Shown: positions 35,101 through 41,849, counted from the stretch's first letter. The stretch is 64,000 nt of DNA from Clostridia bacterium (GCA_017536475.1 JAFXHH010000007.1:153929-217928), one strand, 5' to 3'. The notes: generated from the sequence alone by a model not told the origin. Numbers and translations are program-made.

Positions 35101-36672
35101 TGCCTGATTGTCTATGCCGAACTGCTTATCCACATTCACACCCGAAAGAGAGCCGTCCATGACGTTGTGGCTTGCATCCTCAAAGTTCTCCGCACCGATC
35201 AGCTCCAGCGGACGAAGCTCGCCGACCATACCGTCCGCCAGCGTTATCCTTTCAAACACCAGCTTGGTAACGTTGCCCGTGTTCTGCGACAGCTTTATCG
35301 TCTTGATCTCTTTAAGAGAGGAAACGATATAATTTCCGTATTTGTCGGTCAGATTCCACTTGAGCTTTATATTTTTCATATCCGCGCCGTCGAGCAAGAA
35401 CACCTGTTCGCTGAGTATCAGACTGATCTCTGCCCAATCTCCACTCGACAGGAAGAGCTCCGCGTGATCAAGCCCCCCTCCACTCTTTACGGCGTTGCTG
35501 TCAAGCTCTGCCGATACGACCGTCGTTGACTTGGCGTCAAGATATACGGGTTTAGTTGCGGTGAGAGATACGGTTCCGTCGATAGCGAAGGGATTGCCCG
35601 CAACGTCGGTAATGGGAGACTTGACGGTAGTACCCGTATCGCCTCTTGAGGTGTAAAGAGGATACTGTGCGTATTCCGATACGTCCTCAAGCTCGACTAT
35701 TCGCCATTCCTCTCCGATCAGCGCCTCGGCATCGGTGGCGGTAAATCCGATCTTCTTATAATCATCGCTGAGCTGCGTAGCCTCAAAGATGACCTCGGTG
35801 TATCCGCTTGCCTGCGAGAGCTTGGGAACGAGGGAGACCTTTAGCTTGAGAGTTGAAAGCATCTCATACGTGATCGCGTTGGGTGCGGAGGGGCGCACGA
35901 TCTCGCCGCCATCCACCCATATAATTGGGGTTCCGTCAGCCGTGACCTCGCCCGTGACCGTGACCTTGTCCGACGGTGCCTGGAAGTCAGCCGTCAATAC
36001 CATAATATCCTTGACCGTGTAAAAAGTGTTTCCCTTGAACGAGGTCACGCCCCAATCGGTCGTTACGGTCTCGGTCTTGAAGTTTCCGTCGTAGTCACCC
36101 GCATAGCTTGCAATGCGCGCTTGCGTATCGCGGACGTCCACCTCGTTGAGATATACGAGTCTGGACTTGAACTGATACTCGTTCTCCGCCATATAGGTTT
36201 TAAAATGATTGTACCCGACCTCCACACCGGGCTTTATCTCCGCGATATATTCGCCGATATCGGTAATAAGAACGTCCGTGTAGGAGGTCTGTATCTTCGA
36301 TCCGCGTCCCGAAAAGGTCTTACCCGAAACGTTGCCATAGGTCCACGAGCCCGTATACCAAACCACGCACTCGTCACTATCCACCGCGTAGTAGAAGAGG
36401 TCCGCTTGGTCGTGGGTCACGTAAAAGTCGGTATTCTCTGCAAGATGGGCAGGCAAGACTCCGTACCCGAGATCAAAATAACTCGGCATATCGAGGTACT
36501 CAACGGCTTTGCCCTGTGTAGCCGTGCCGCCGTCCGCCTGCGGTACGGTCTCCTCAGCGTTCAACACGATCGGGAAAGACAGCAGCATAGCCAGCGTCAG
36601 CAGCGCCGATACCGTTGACTTGCCGATCCGCTTCAGCCGTTTGACCACTCTTAGCTTGTAAAATTTCTTCAT
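29200..36672 (-). CDS. Very large secreted protein with Ig-like repeats
   Basis: 2,490 residues. Signal peptide (basic N-terminus, then VSALLTLAMLLSFPIVLNAEE). The rest is a chain of beta-sandwich-like units with the signature of bacterial Ig-like domains (VRAYDKIGNLASYTS; TYTFRVTDRAGNASEISVTV; KYAVTYCVEDEAGNKSSA; YHTFLVTTQGRDVYRFVIYV). No C-terminal membrane segment or sorting motif, so it is either released or held by another protein such as its anchored neighbour. Its ATG overlaps the stop of the small cysteine-rich gene (ATGA), so translation is probably coupled. Ribosome site AAGGAG is 13 nt away, weak on its own. Function and ligand unknown. Confidence 0.85.
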   Translation of the reverse strand: MKKFYKLRVVKRLKRIGKSTVSALLTLAMLLSFPIVLNAEETVPQADGGTATQGKAVEYLDMPSYFDLGYGVLPAHLAENTDFYVTHDQADLFYYAVDSDECVVWYTGSWTYGNVSGKTFSGRGSKIQTSYTDVLITDIGEYIAEIKPGVEVGYNHFKTYMAENEYQFKSRLVYLNEVDVRDTQARIASYAGDYDGNFKTETVTTDWGVTSFKGNTFYTVKDIMVLTADFQAPSDKVTVTGEVTADGTPIIWVDGGEIVRPSAPNAITYEMLSTLKLKVSLVPKLSQASGYTEVIFEATQLSDDYKKIGFTATDAEALIGEEWRIVELEDVSEYAQYPLYTSRGDTGTTVKSPITDVAGNPFAIDGTVSLTATKPVYLDAKSTTVVSAELDSNAVKSGGGLDHAELFLSSGDWAEISLILSEQVFLLDGADMKNIKLKWNLTDKYGNYIVSSLKEIKTIKLSQNTGNVTKLVFERITLADGMVGELRPLELIGAENFEDASHNVMDGSLSGVNVDKQFGIDNQAPTLQLGSIIKHIDEDREKYLIIKLSVADTGAGIVNDDIQKLSVSSAASVEGLTWQYAVTNSADPVTFSGNGIAVNRVQQYSDFSIPVCGDYFLHLYFNASEATELLDSVGVKIDLTLTDTKGNTATATASLTDLGIDRKAPTLSVTPHAVVIEREDDVTNTAYFRADVSATDLNGIDRIEYQWTDVGAAPANNGWTIIQSGGRIELVPEASTDTVTKILHVRAYDKIGNLASYTSDESVFTADLQRINSRYEIVSDENKPGGISDINILAPVSSNGVYGGYTRATVQIGNKTYVRVFNLTDENQKVSLLDKAAADWYLVEIGSGVYTSVTRETPDWSYYGTISIELAASEIDLTPQVNGSVSGVGDITFQQGRSFDNVIYTCLRDDVHDVILSGVTDSSGTEVALSEANGYKFYKIYRSIIGVKYNFTLTNLLMPSLEVSDIDFASSYAQFVVLDAEGNRTGELLGGRIPLAVGSAQSIAVPESEHGSVSGAYGIVIYLAQKSGGAQEFFLSEKLLFDNDPIPESYGVSEYERYVEYMYGDYEEGLLDLGKAAEDGQYLTSVDVGVTRPTDHYNGEDRLPTTTIYKDGKPAFLQTVTNALGHTAGWSPSDPAITINIPASDTVCLGQTIGGIRGIRIWNAASSGDPYALEWTEDLWGSGESTYYEFYVDLGWYSGEDEKMIVSPEELAATDVGSFKLAMGRNVICYQFIMENGKVSPESRFEINLFDEAPVVEMSMELGPSVTVVDSLRNDYTYPIKDTEYERVVAQSVYFNIDYAYSPNGELTVYQAYVDPETNEWTVRKVDGSQPIPMMSDSTNGYMGLNGTNSNYTTYTDPVNEIIIVVDEVGNATAFYPIVSSAYSGDKYEYSEYVSRTYYFEKNSEVGRLDVEVIDPNDYTEVYTHDGIVQILRFNELLIEKSLDEFSVQIDDRREVKLDAQSDNHDIFGNANDAGLISFDNGWLEFVFPYDPTKADGEMIEHTVTVRGYVGGEVAADIDGNRAEHIFKISAPNLKPTLTLKEGFTVGAVGVSASAYLYAQGITEHNVYVRTDSIYDSETSEYIESAVEYTDGYSTDFALPIFKDGAYTYGFFDKYGEYYELPIDVVGLPSDPAITVSETKLTKDPVTVTVNSSADGVFTVDAEALPEGTVITGNGTSSLKIVLSDNATFNISCSYSGTSYDIPISVTNIYNKPIVPVVSWSYNKYKVDSSDNSYVGEVTATLTDLNGSYLTDENGVVPTFTFVPGGETSYVFTGYKNHVGMTGEDVTATLPVTLKVQKTDEAENDTYAPDVGITGYVKYKDGVIDLTGGYVLTDASRPTEAQAMLNNYKAEYGDQDLYFDISEFISQVGWAETLILALDIIDENETRLFVSADVFADAPDYSTGTSDRVEGVSIVGRTLQIGQNCEFALHVVDSKNNSATIVFSVTTLGDELPAPKVIQALTKNGTEVRIYLAEPSLPGVTNLKITNTDITPMIETDELSSFFGEQYLLVTENKLITVHYSYEYDGEVYTGSVNTTVSCIDMTTPQPISTVWSANYDGTGVKYTNQDISVQMKFSKVLSEVYVCDKNGNRISAPEGVTVAFIQDRVTVIYEGNTPAMYIKVVSSINNSLTNIISLAEIKTIDKIAPTLEATADISDNHMQATLTVTASETVTWQNGSKDTELAQTVRENGTYTFRVTDRAGNASEISVTVDAIVEERLTITLSTDEGGGNIIDPETYDVNIGDTVYVKVNRDAYVTLNGNTDGISVSADTWTAVTIEADSEGLYPSVLAVDAYGNSAIVQLLRIPMQDRTAPDVMISKSLISVSLDVSEEELLAKLRENVTARDDTTSSEDLIFSFDIPEVSEAGKYAVTYCVEDEAGNKSSAEGLIRFYSGEEIVIKVNGESVERDQYVIVDSGEVTITLSHNGEPYKLDVREGDKSLGQMKNNAISLTDGYTYAEENEITLELTPGYHTFLVTTQGRDVYRFVIYVMG

Positions 36673-37061
36673 ATCGTATATATGCTCCTTTCGTGTGAGC
36701 TAATGCCCTCGTTGTCGGCAGGCTTTTTGTTTTTCGGACAAGTGCAGATGCCGATCAGCTCCTCGCATTGTTGATAATAAGAGCAATCCTCGCAGGTGCT
36801 GTTCTCGTCCTTGTTGCCCTTGAAGCGTTTACAAGGAATCTGCATCGCCGTTACAAACGGTGTTCCGTCGTCTGTAAAAACGGGAGCTTCGATGAAGTTT
36901 GGGTATATAGCCATAGGCTCAAACATTCTGTCCTTTTCCTCGTAATAGCCATATCTGATCTCAAATCGCCTTCCCATATACTCTATGATCTTGAAAATAT
37001 CCCCTTCCTTTGGTGGAGGCGGCTTTGACTCGGCTTCAATTTTAAATAGCTTTGTAAACAT
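36669..37061 (-). CDS. Small cysteine-rich protein coupled to the large exoprotein
   Basis: 130 residues from the ATG at 37061 (AAAGGAG, 6-7 nt spacing); a longer start at 37088 has no ribosome site. No signal peptide. A proline-rich N-terminal part (KPPPPKEGD) is followed by FEIRYGYYEEKDRMFEPM and a C-terminal cluster of six cysteines (C-x10-C-x2-C-x5-C-x6-C-x-C), which suggests a metal or Fe-S site. I do not recognise the family. Its stop overlaps the start of the 2,490-residue gene by 4 nt, so the two are made together; this points to a role linked to that protein or its control. Confidence 0.75.
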   Translation of the reverse strand: MFTKLFKIEAESKPPPPKEGDIFKIIEYMGRRFEIRYGYYEEKDRMFEPMAIYPNFIEAPVFTDDGTPFVTAMQIPCKRFKGNKDENSTCEDCSYYQQCEELIGICTCPKNKKPADNEGISSHERSIYTI

Positions 37062-37085
37062 AGGGTTCTCCTTTCGGCGTTTTGT

Positions 37086-37133
37086 CAAAAAAAATCTGCC
37101 ATACTATATCGGTATGATAATAGTATAGCAGAT
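37086..37133 (-). terminator. Terminator after the LuxR-type regulator gene
   Basis: Minus strand hairpin with arms ATCTGCTATACTAT / ATAGTATGGCAGAT (one G-T pair) followed by eight T. It separates the regulator from the cysteine-rich gene only 25 nt before that gene, so it may act as an attenuator, or the dyad may double as an operator. Confidence 0.7.
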
Positions 37134-37236
37134 GTTTCTGATTTTTTGTACTACCTAAAACGCCCCAAAAAGCATTGACTTTTTGGCTCGAATGGGAATA
37201 TATATAACTTTTCGCGAGTGTTTGGGATATAAAAAT

Positions 37237-38481
37237 TTACAGGATCGCTGCGAACTGGCTTCTTTCGAGTCCGCTTTTTTGCTTGATGATCCTGATTGCC
37301 TGCTTCACACCCGATATCGACATATTGGTCCTCTCGGCGATCTCGGCATCGGAAAGCTTGAAGGCGGCAAGACGCGCGACCTCGCGATTCTGCGCGGAGA
37401 GCTTGGGAATGATATAACGGCCGGTTATCTTGCTGCTGAGCCTTGACCAGCCCTCGCCGTAGACCTTGAACAGACGGCTGACCTCACTCCAAGCCGCCTC
37501 GTCCACAGGCTTCAGCCTCATTTCGATCAGATTTCCGACGGTGCGGCAATACTCGGAAAGCACGCCGTAAAACTTATCGGGAAGCGCGAGAGCAATGGCT
37601 CGGTCGATATGTCGGATCGCCTCCTTATCGTTGCCGTGGTGATGATAAACGGCGGCGCAGGTAAGACGGAGATAGATCTCGGACATCACGGTTTTTCTTT
37701 CCCTTGCCCAACAGATCAGCGGTTCAAGCGCGTAAGGCACGGAGGACATAACGTATAGTCCTTCTGCCCCGGGGACCTTCAACACACCCGTTGCCACCGA
37801 GTATGCGACCGCATACAAAAACTTTGCGTAATAGACCTTTGCCGCAGGGTAAGCATCCTCGTGTAACGGCTCAAAGCAGCCCATCTGGAACCATTTTGGG
37901 AAGCTTTCAACGTTATAAAGCATAATATCCACCGCGCTGATGGCAAGCTGCATCGTGTCGCGGTCATAGTCGTTTTTTGCAGGTGCTTCCGCAATATGTA
38001 CTTTGGCATTGCGCCACATATTGATATCGCCCTTCCATATCGCGCACATAGCTAAAAGCATACCTGCCGAGAGGACGGCGTAAAAGCCCGAGTGCTTTCC
38101 GAGCAGGTAATTTGCACTCTCGTAGACCTTGTCGATCTCACCGCGAGAATAGGCAACCTCTGCTTCAAAAAGCACCTGTGCCTCGTGATTGTACGAAAGG
38201 CTTTCGCCAACACTGTCAGCCGTTCCGGGCGTGTGGTATAGGTCGGTCATATAAAGAAAAGGCGTTTTGCGCGGAAGCGGCATATCCGCATCGTGCTCGG
38301 CTCTCGCCGCCTTCGTTCGTCCGTCGATCGGCTTCTTGGCATCCTTCGGGATCATCCAGGCGCGCCCGAATTTGACTGCTCCCTCAACCGAGCCAAGCGT
38401 ACACAAATGCTGTACCTGACGCTGTGACAAGCCCCACCTTTCCGAAGCTTCGGCTATGGTTATATAATCATTTTTCAGCAC
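37237..38481 (-). CDS. LuxR-type regulator with N-terminal excisionase-like helix-turn-helix
   Basis: 414 residues with two DNA-binding-type regions. Residues 1-50 (YITIAEASERWGLSQRQVQHLC, FGRAWMIP) fit the short MerR/excisionase-type helix-turn-helix. The C-terminal 65 (LSAQNREVARLAAFKLSDAE, then RTNMSISGVKQAIRIIKQK) fit the LuxR/GerE fold. Between them lies an all-helical, TPR-like sensor region (about 80-340). Starts with GTG after GGAGGGAGGGG. Its own promoter carries two tandem dyads, suggesting autoregulation. Position beside the exoprotein cluster suggests, but does not prove, control of that cluster. Confidence 0.85.
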   Translation of the reverse strand: MLKNDYITIAEASERWGLSQRQVQHLCTLGSVEGAVKFGRAWMIPKDAKKPIDGRTKAARAEHDADMPLPRKTPFLYMTDLYHTPGTADSVGESLSYNHEAQVLFEAEVAYSRGEIDKVYESANYLLGKHSGFYAVLSAGMLLAMCAIWKGDINMWRNAKVHIAEAPAKNDYDRDTMQLAISAVDIMLYNVESFPKWFQMGCFEPLHEDAYPAAKVYYAKFLYAVAYSVATGVLKVPGAEGLYVMSSVPYALEPLICWARERKTVMSEIYLRLTCAAVYHHHGNDKEAIRHIDRAIALALPDKFYGVLSEYCRTVGNLIEMRLKPVDEAAWSEVSRLFKVYGEGWSRLSSKITGRYIIPKLSAQNREVARLAAFKLSDAEIAERTNMSISGVKQAIRIIKQKSGLERSQFAAIL

Positions 38482-38503
38482 AAAAATCCCCTCCCTCCGA
38501 TAA

Positions 38504-38546
38504 ATAGCGGAATTGCGCTATTTGTTATATAGCGGCATTACGCTAT
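38504..38546 (-). promoter_or_regulatory. Two tandem operator-like dyads ATAGCG-N6-CGCTAT
   Basis: Perfect dyads at 38504-38521 and 38529-38546, 25 bp apart start to start, placed directly downstream of the -10 box and ahead of the regulator gene. Position fits repression or road-blocking by the encoded regulator (inference). Confidence 0.75.
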
Positions 38547-38548
38547 TT

Positions 38549-38577
38549 ATTATATATCGTTTTCGCGAAATTTGCAA
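38549..38577 (-). promoter_or_regulatory. Promoter of the LuxR-type regulator gene
   Basis: Minus strand TTGCAA (38577-38572), 17-bp spacer, TATAAT (38554-38549). Confidence 0.7.
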
Positions 38578-38631
38578 GAGGTTTGGAAAATTTTTTCCGT
38601 TCTGAAAAAATTATTGGAGATCTTAATTGCA

Positions 38632-38760
38632 AACAACGGAAAAAGGCATCCTTTTGGATGCCTTCGTTGTGTTGTGCAGCCAATTTAGATGCCACCCTAA
38701 AAAAGTCAATAAAATCAAGGGGTTTTATGATTTAGCGGCATTTTCATGTGTTGACAAAAT
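38632..38760 (-). terminator. 3' terminator module (copy with GGCATCC stem)
   Basis: On the minus strand: GGCATCTA, CCCCTTGATTTTATTGACTT, GGTGGCATCTA, ACAACACAACG, then the hairpin AAGGCATCC-AAAA-GGATGCCTT and a T-rich end. A second copy with another stem lies at 40860-40990. No other feature is seen in 38578-38774. Confidence 0.65.
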
Positions 38761-38774
38761 AGATGCCGAGCTTT

Positions 38775-39047
38775 TTATGGTGTTGTTCTTGAACTTCGCC
38801 GAGCTTTTCTTGCTCTCTTTTTCTCTGATTTCTTGTAATATCTATACTGCTTTTTTATGTATGTAATATCTCCGCAGATTGGAAAAGCAAGCATAATAAG
38901 TCCTATAATTACTATCGCAATACGAGATACGATTATCTGCTTGTTTGTTAACTCGTTGTTGTTGATCACAATATCATTAACATGAATTTCCGTCACCCAA
39001 GGAAGTCTGTCCATTCGACGGTATTCTATTCCTTCTCCTTCTAGCAA
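38775..39047 (-). CDS. Small membrane protein, 5'-truncated or frameshifted
   Basis: The frame is open upstream to about 39110 (YPNFSGELYSAIGYDLDELC precedes the annotated ATG without a break), so the true protein began further upstream. Visible part: a charged region (LEGEGIEYRRMDRLPWVTEI), one membrane segment (IVSRIAIVIIGLIMLAFPIC) and a basic tail. Upstream it runs into the Mor-like fragment in another frame. Either a frameshift splits one gene, or two gene pieces were joined. No family recognised. Confidence 0.5.
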   Translation of the reverse strand: MLEGEGIEYRRMDRLPWVTEIHVNDIVINNNELTNKQIIVSRIAIVIIGLIMLAFPICGDITYIKKQYRYYKKSEKKRARKARRSSRTTP

Positions 39048-39247
39048 TTCGCAAAGCTCATCAAGATCATATCCAATTGCAGAATATAATTCACCTGAAA
39101 AATTAGGATATGTGAGCTATACAGCCTCACTGGGAAGGAGACTTGCTGACCCTTGAAGCGCAGGTATATCTTCAACGTAGCTTCAAGACCGACGATTTCA
39201 GAAATTTCCTTGTAGATATCATTATATAAATCGACTTCTTTCTTCAA
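39041..39247 (-). pseudogene. Mor-transcription-activator-like fragment
   Basis: Starting at TTG 39247 after GGGGGG: KKEVDLYNDIYKEISEIVGL, then ATLKIYLRFKGQQVSFPVRLY. This matches the N-terminal half of Mor-family activators, which are found in Mu-like phages and mobile elements. The expected C-terminal helix-turn-helix is missing: after RLYS the frame reads into unrelated residues and stops at 39041. A +1 shift near 39120 would join it to the membrane-protein frame. Confidence 0.5.
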
Positions 39248-39323
39248 AATATCCACCCCCCTCAACATATTCTATCACTTCGTCACGGACAAGTAAAATC
39301 CCATTTTCCTTGTGTTTGTCCAT
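39222..39323 (-). CDS. Short peptide gene upstream of the Mor-like fragment
   Basis: 33 residues beginning MDKHKENGILLV. The ATG at 39323 follows AAAGGAGTGG with good spacing, and the gene overlaps the next one by about 26 nt in another frame. No similarity recognised; the strong ribosome site is the main evidence. Confidence 0.4.
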   Translation of the reverse strand: MDKHKENGILLVRDEVIEYVEGGGYFEERSRFI

Positions 39324-39393
39324 GTTTTGCCACTCCTTTCTTGGTTTGAGGAATGATATATATTTGTGGGAGGAAGATTTGCGATAAAGGGAT

Positions 39394-39435
39394 AAAAAAA
39401 GACCGACAACAGCAGAGGCTATTATCGGTCTTTCA
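39394..39435 (-). terminator. Terminator after RES-domain gene
   Basis: Minus strand hairpin AAAGACCGA-x-AA-x-AGC ... GCT-x-TT-x-TCGGTCTTT followed by seven T. Confidence 0.75.
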
Positions 39436-39456
39436 AAATTAAATGATATATTATCG

Positions 39457-40386
39457 TTATTTAGCAAAAAAACGCGCCTTAAACTTATCAGGCATTCTAT
39501 TGTAGTCTTCTATGATTGTTTTGATTGGTATTAATGTTGAATGATCATGGTCACATATTTTTATATCGCAACTACGGTACTGTACTTTTTCAATGCCACT
39601 ACGATACAAGACTATATTGTTTTCAGAACAGTTTAATCCCATTGTTTCTAATGGCATATAACAAGAACTATACATAATACCATCAGGAAAAAATTTCATA
39701 ATGACATCACATATCTGGTTAGTGAGATCATAGTATTTATATTCTTGATTCATCACTCCAAATTTATATGACAATAAAATACCATCCTCTATCTTCAAAT
39801 CCTTAGGTAAAACTCGTCCAAAATATTTGTCCAAATATTCAAAAACTTCAACGTTTTCTTTTTCTTTCCTCGCAGGAGCCACAAGAAAAGCATTAAGAAC
39901 AAAAGCAGCTATATTTATATTAATATTCTCACTATCTAACAAAGATAAACTACCTACAGTAATATCCTCTAAACACTCATAAGTAGCTATTGCATACTTG
40001 TCTCCTTTTTTGATATGGGTTTCCCATAAACATAGAAGTTCGCTACTAGCTAAATATAATGCTTCCTGTTCTTTTTTGTTTGCTCGGCTTTGTCGTCGTT
40101 TGTCAATCGGCGGTGCAGTCCATTGACTTGCATCAGAGAAATTAGTAGTTTTATCATACTCCCTTATTCTGTATAATGTACTTCCTTTTTTTATTTTTCG
40201 TCCACAAAAGTTAGGAGCACACCCTAATTTATCTAACATCAAGTAGTTAGGTATAATATCAAATAATTCATCTCCACTAACAAGTATCTTATCACGATTT
40301 TCTAAAAACAATTGCAAATTATTATTAAGCTTTGCTAATTTCATCAAATCAAATGCCTCACGGATATCCCAATCCGAATTTTTCAT
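39457..40386 (-). CDS. RES-domain protein (possible NAD-degrading toxin)
   Basis: 309 residues. The middle holds the RES-like signature: LYRIREYD (about 69), ASQWTAPP, then RANKKEQEALYLASSELLCLWE with the family's R-x-N...(E/G)...Y-x-A...E pattern, and near the C-terminus IMYSSCYMPLETMGLNCSEN, IVLYRSG. RES toxins of RES-Xre pairs destroy NAD+. The N-terminal 60 residues are an added helical part. The usual Xre/DUF2384 antitoxin is not adjacent; neighbours are the Mor fragment and repeats. Base composition is clearly more AT-rich than the flanks, which suggests transfer. Own promoter (40417-40445) and terminator. Toxicity is inference. Confidence 0.7.
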   Translation of the reverse strand: MKNSDWDIREAFDLMKLAKLNNNLQLFLENRDKILVSGDELFDIIPNYLMLDKLGCAPNFCGRKIKKGSTLYRIREYDKTTNFSDASQWTAPPIDKRRQSRANKKEQEALYLASSELLCLWETHIKKGDKYAIATYECLEDITVGSLSLLDSENININIAAFVLNAFLVAPARKEKENVEVFEYLDKYFGRVLPKDLKIEDGILLSYKFGVMNQEYKYYDLTNQICDVIMKFFPDGIMYSSCYMPLETMGLNCSENNIVLYRSGIEKVQYRSCDIKICDHDHSTLIPIKTIIEDYNRMPDKFKARFFAK

Positions 40387-40416
40387 ATTACGCTCCTTTA
40401 GTAGTCATCTATAATA

Positions 40417-40445
40417 ATCATACCACACTTCATTCATTTTTGCAA
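40417..40445 (-). promoter_or_regulatory. Promoter of RES-domain gene
   Basis: Minus strand TTGCAA (40445-40440), 17-bp spacer, TATGAT (40422-40417); ribosome site AAAGGAG. Confidence 0.65.
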
Positions 40446-40630
40446 TAGTGTATTCTTTAACCTTCCATCACTATCCGTATCTTCCGTCTGACTCGAAAAG
40501 GGCAATTTTAATTTTCACCGCCAATTCACCGTCCAAAAAGAACCGTCCAAAACGGAATAGATCGGCATTGGCGAAAAGCTTGAAAGACGTCTGCAAACTA
40601 AAAAAAGCCCTAAAAAGGGCAAAAAAAGAG

Positions 40631-40896
40631 CCTTGGTACCGAAATACCAAGGCTTTTTTTGGTTGCGGGGATGGGATTTTTCATTGCCCACTCGAAAACA
40701 TAGTCGTCTTGCTCCATCCGTCGCAATACTCCTTGTTTTCTCACTCGCTCACCTCGCTTCATCCGCCACCGGCGGCGCTTCGGCTTGCTCCCCCATTCCC
40801 TCCGCCGCCGCAAGCGGCTCGCGGAGGTCATTCGGCAATTCAAGATTCACTCTCGCAACCAAAAAGAAAAGGTAGCACGCTGTGCTACCTTTTCTT
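40631..40896. other. Inverted pair of tRNA-fMet 3'-end fragments between hairpins
   Basis: Left: hairpin AGCCTTGGTA/TACCAAGGCT with T-run, then TGGTTGCGGGGATGGGATTT, the 3' end of tRNA-fMet read on the minus strand (40660-40679). Right: GGAGGTCATTCGGCAATTCA... CTCGCAACCA (about 40825-40855, plus strand), a diverged tRNA-fMet T-arm and acceptor end, followed by hairpin AAAAGGTAGCAC/GTGCTACCTTTT. The middle holds GC-rich mini-hairpins. No coding sequence is supported in 40446-41008. Confidence 0.55.
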
Positions 40897-40995
40897 TTTG
40901 TGTTGTACCGCCTTAATAGATGCCACCACGGGAAAGTCAATAAAATCAAGGGGGTGGGGATATTGGATGTAGTTTCATGTGCATCCTTAATAGAT
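40860..40995 (-). terminator. 3' terminator module (copy with GGTAGCAC stem)
   Basis: Downstream of the 41009 gene on the minus strand: GGTATCTATTAAGGATGC, CCCCTTGATTTTATTGACTT, GGTGGCATCTATTAAGG, ACAACACAAAAAG, then hairpin AAAAGGTAGCAC/GTGCTACCTTTT with T-run. Same module as 38632-38760, different stem. Confidence 0.65.
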
Positions 40996-41008
40996 ACCGT
41001 GCGTTATG

Positions 41009-41545
41009 TTACTTTATAATGTGTTCGTAAGTATTCCAATCGTAAATTTCATAAATATGGCTGATTCCGAGCAGCTTTTCTATAAAGTTTTTCTTTTTAC
41101 GAATATTTTTTACGGCTTTTTCAAAACCTCGCTTTCCAAATAAATCGTCATCATCGTCGTCAAGATCAAATTGGGCATCGGCAATCCAACGATTATTTTT
41201 AGCGTTGTTTTTAATTATAACCCCGCGGTTTCCCATCATCATCTGTCGAATCTCATCAAGAAGATCATCGGCACTGATATTGCAATTGAAATATTCTAAA
41301 CAAAACTCGCCAAACCACAAATCCCAAAAGACGAAATCTCCGTCTTTTTCTTCAAACTCAAGTTCAATGTGCCGTTTGCCGTTTCTGCTATGGATTATCA
41401 AGGCGTAGAATTTATTAATTTTAGTATTTTTTGTATAGGGGTTAGATAAAATATGCTTCAAAAATTCTGCTTCGTTTTCAAATTCATATTCTTCAAACGG
41501 GATTGAATTAGCTTGGAGCAATTCTTTTACTTGAAATATATTCAC
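41009..41545 (-). CDS. Unrecognised acidic protein, AT-rich island
   Basis: 178 residues, no signal peptide or membrane segment. Features: two-stranded FYALIIHSRNGKRHIELEFE then DGDFVFWDLWFGEFCLEYF, a run of acidic residues (DLDDDDDDLF, about 127-136) and a basic helix near the C-terminus. I do not recognise the family; general shape and context (small accessory gene in an AT-rich block beside a tRNA) would suit an immunity-type protein, but nothing proves it. Third gene of a possible three-gene unit, 16 nt after the 80-residue frame. Confidence 0.6.
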   Translation of the reverse strand: MNIFQVKELLQANSIPFEEYEFENEAEFLKHILSNPYTKNTKINKFYALIIHSRNGKRHIELEFEEKDGDFVFWDLWFGEFCLEYFNCNISADDLLDEIRQMMMGNRGVIIKNNAKNNRWIADAQFDLDDDDDDLFGKRGFEKAVKNIRKKKNFIEKLLGISHIYEIYDWNTYEHIIK

Positions 41546-41561
41546 AGTCGCACCTCGTTTT

Positions 41562-41777
41562 TCATTTAGTGTTGAGAAAGTCTAAATAACTATAAAGCAA
41601 CTTTTTGTTTTTCTCAAAATCAAGCATATCAATCTTCTTCTGGTTTATCCAATACGCCTTTTGAATGATGTCGTAAGCATATTTTTCGCCCTCGGTTTTC
41701 GGGGGATTGTGGAGAAAGTAGGTTTTGCATCTGAGCAAGGTTAATTTTACTTGATAATATGGCTTCAGGTCTATCAT
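41562..41777 (-). CDS. Small unrecognised protein
   Basis: 71 residues from ATG 41777 (GAAAGGAG, 7-nt spacing), starting MIDLKPYYQVKLTLLRCKT. Rich in Lys, Tyr and Leu; no membrane segment. No family recognised. A possible extra promoter (TGGACT, 16 bp, TATAAT at 41812-41807) precedes it. Confidence 0.55.
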   Translation of the reverse strand: MIDLKPYYQVKLTLLRCKTYFLHNPPKTEGEKYAYDIIQKAYWINQKKIDMLDFEKNKKLLYSYLDFLNTK

Positions 41778-41849
41778 TTTCTCGCTCCTTTCGGGTGGTA
41801 ACACACATTATACCGAAAGAATGCAGAAAGTCCAGAGAAAATTGGAAGA

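Noticed and set aside
40448..40972. 174-codon plus-strand frame
   Set aside because: It covers terminators, tRNA fragments and hairpins; no domain, no ribosome site.
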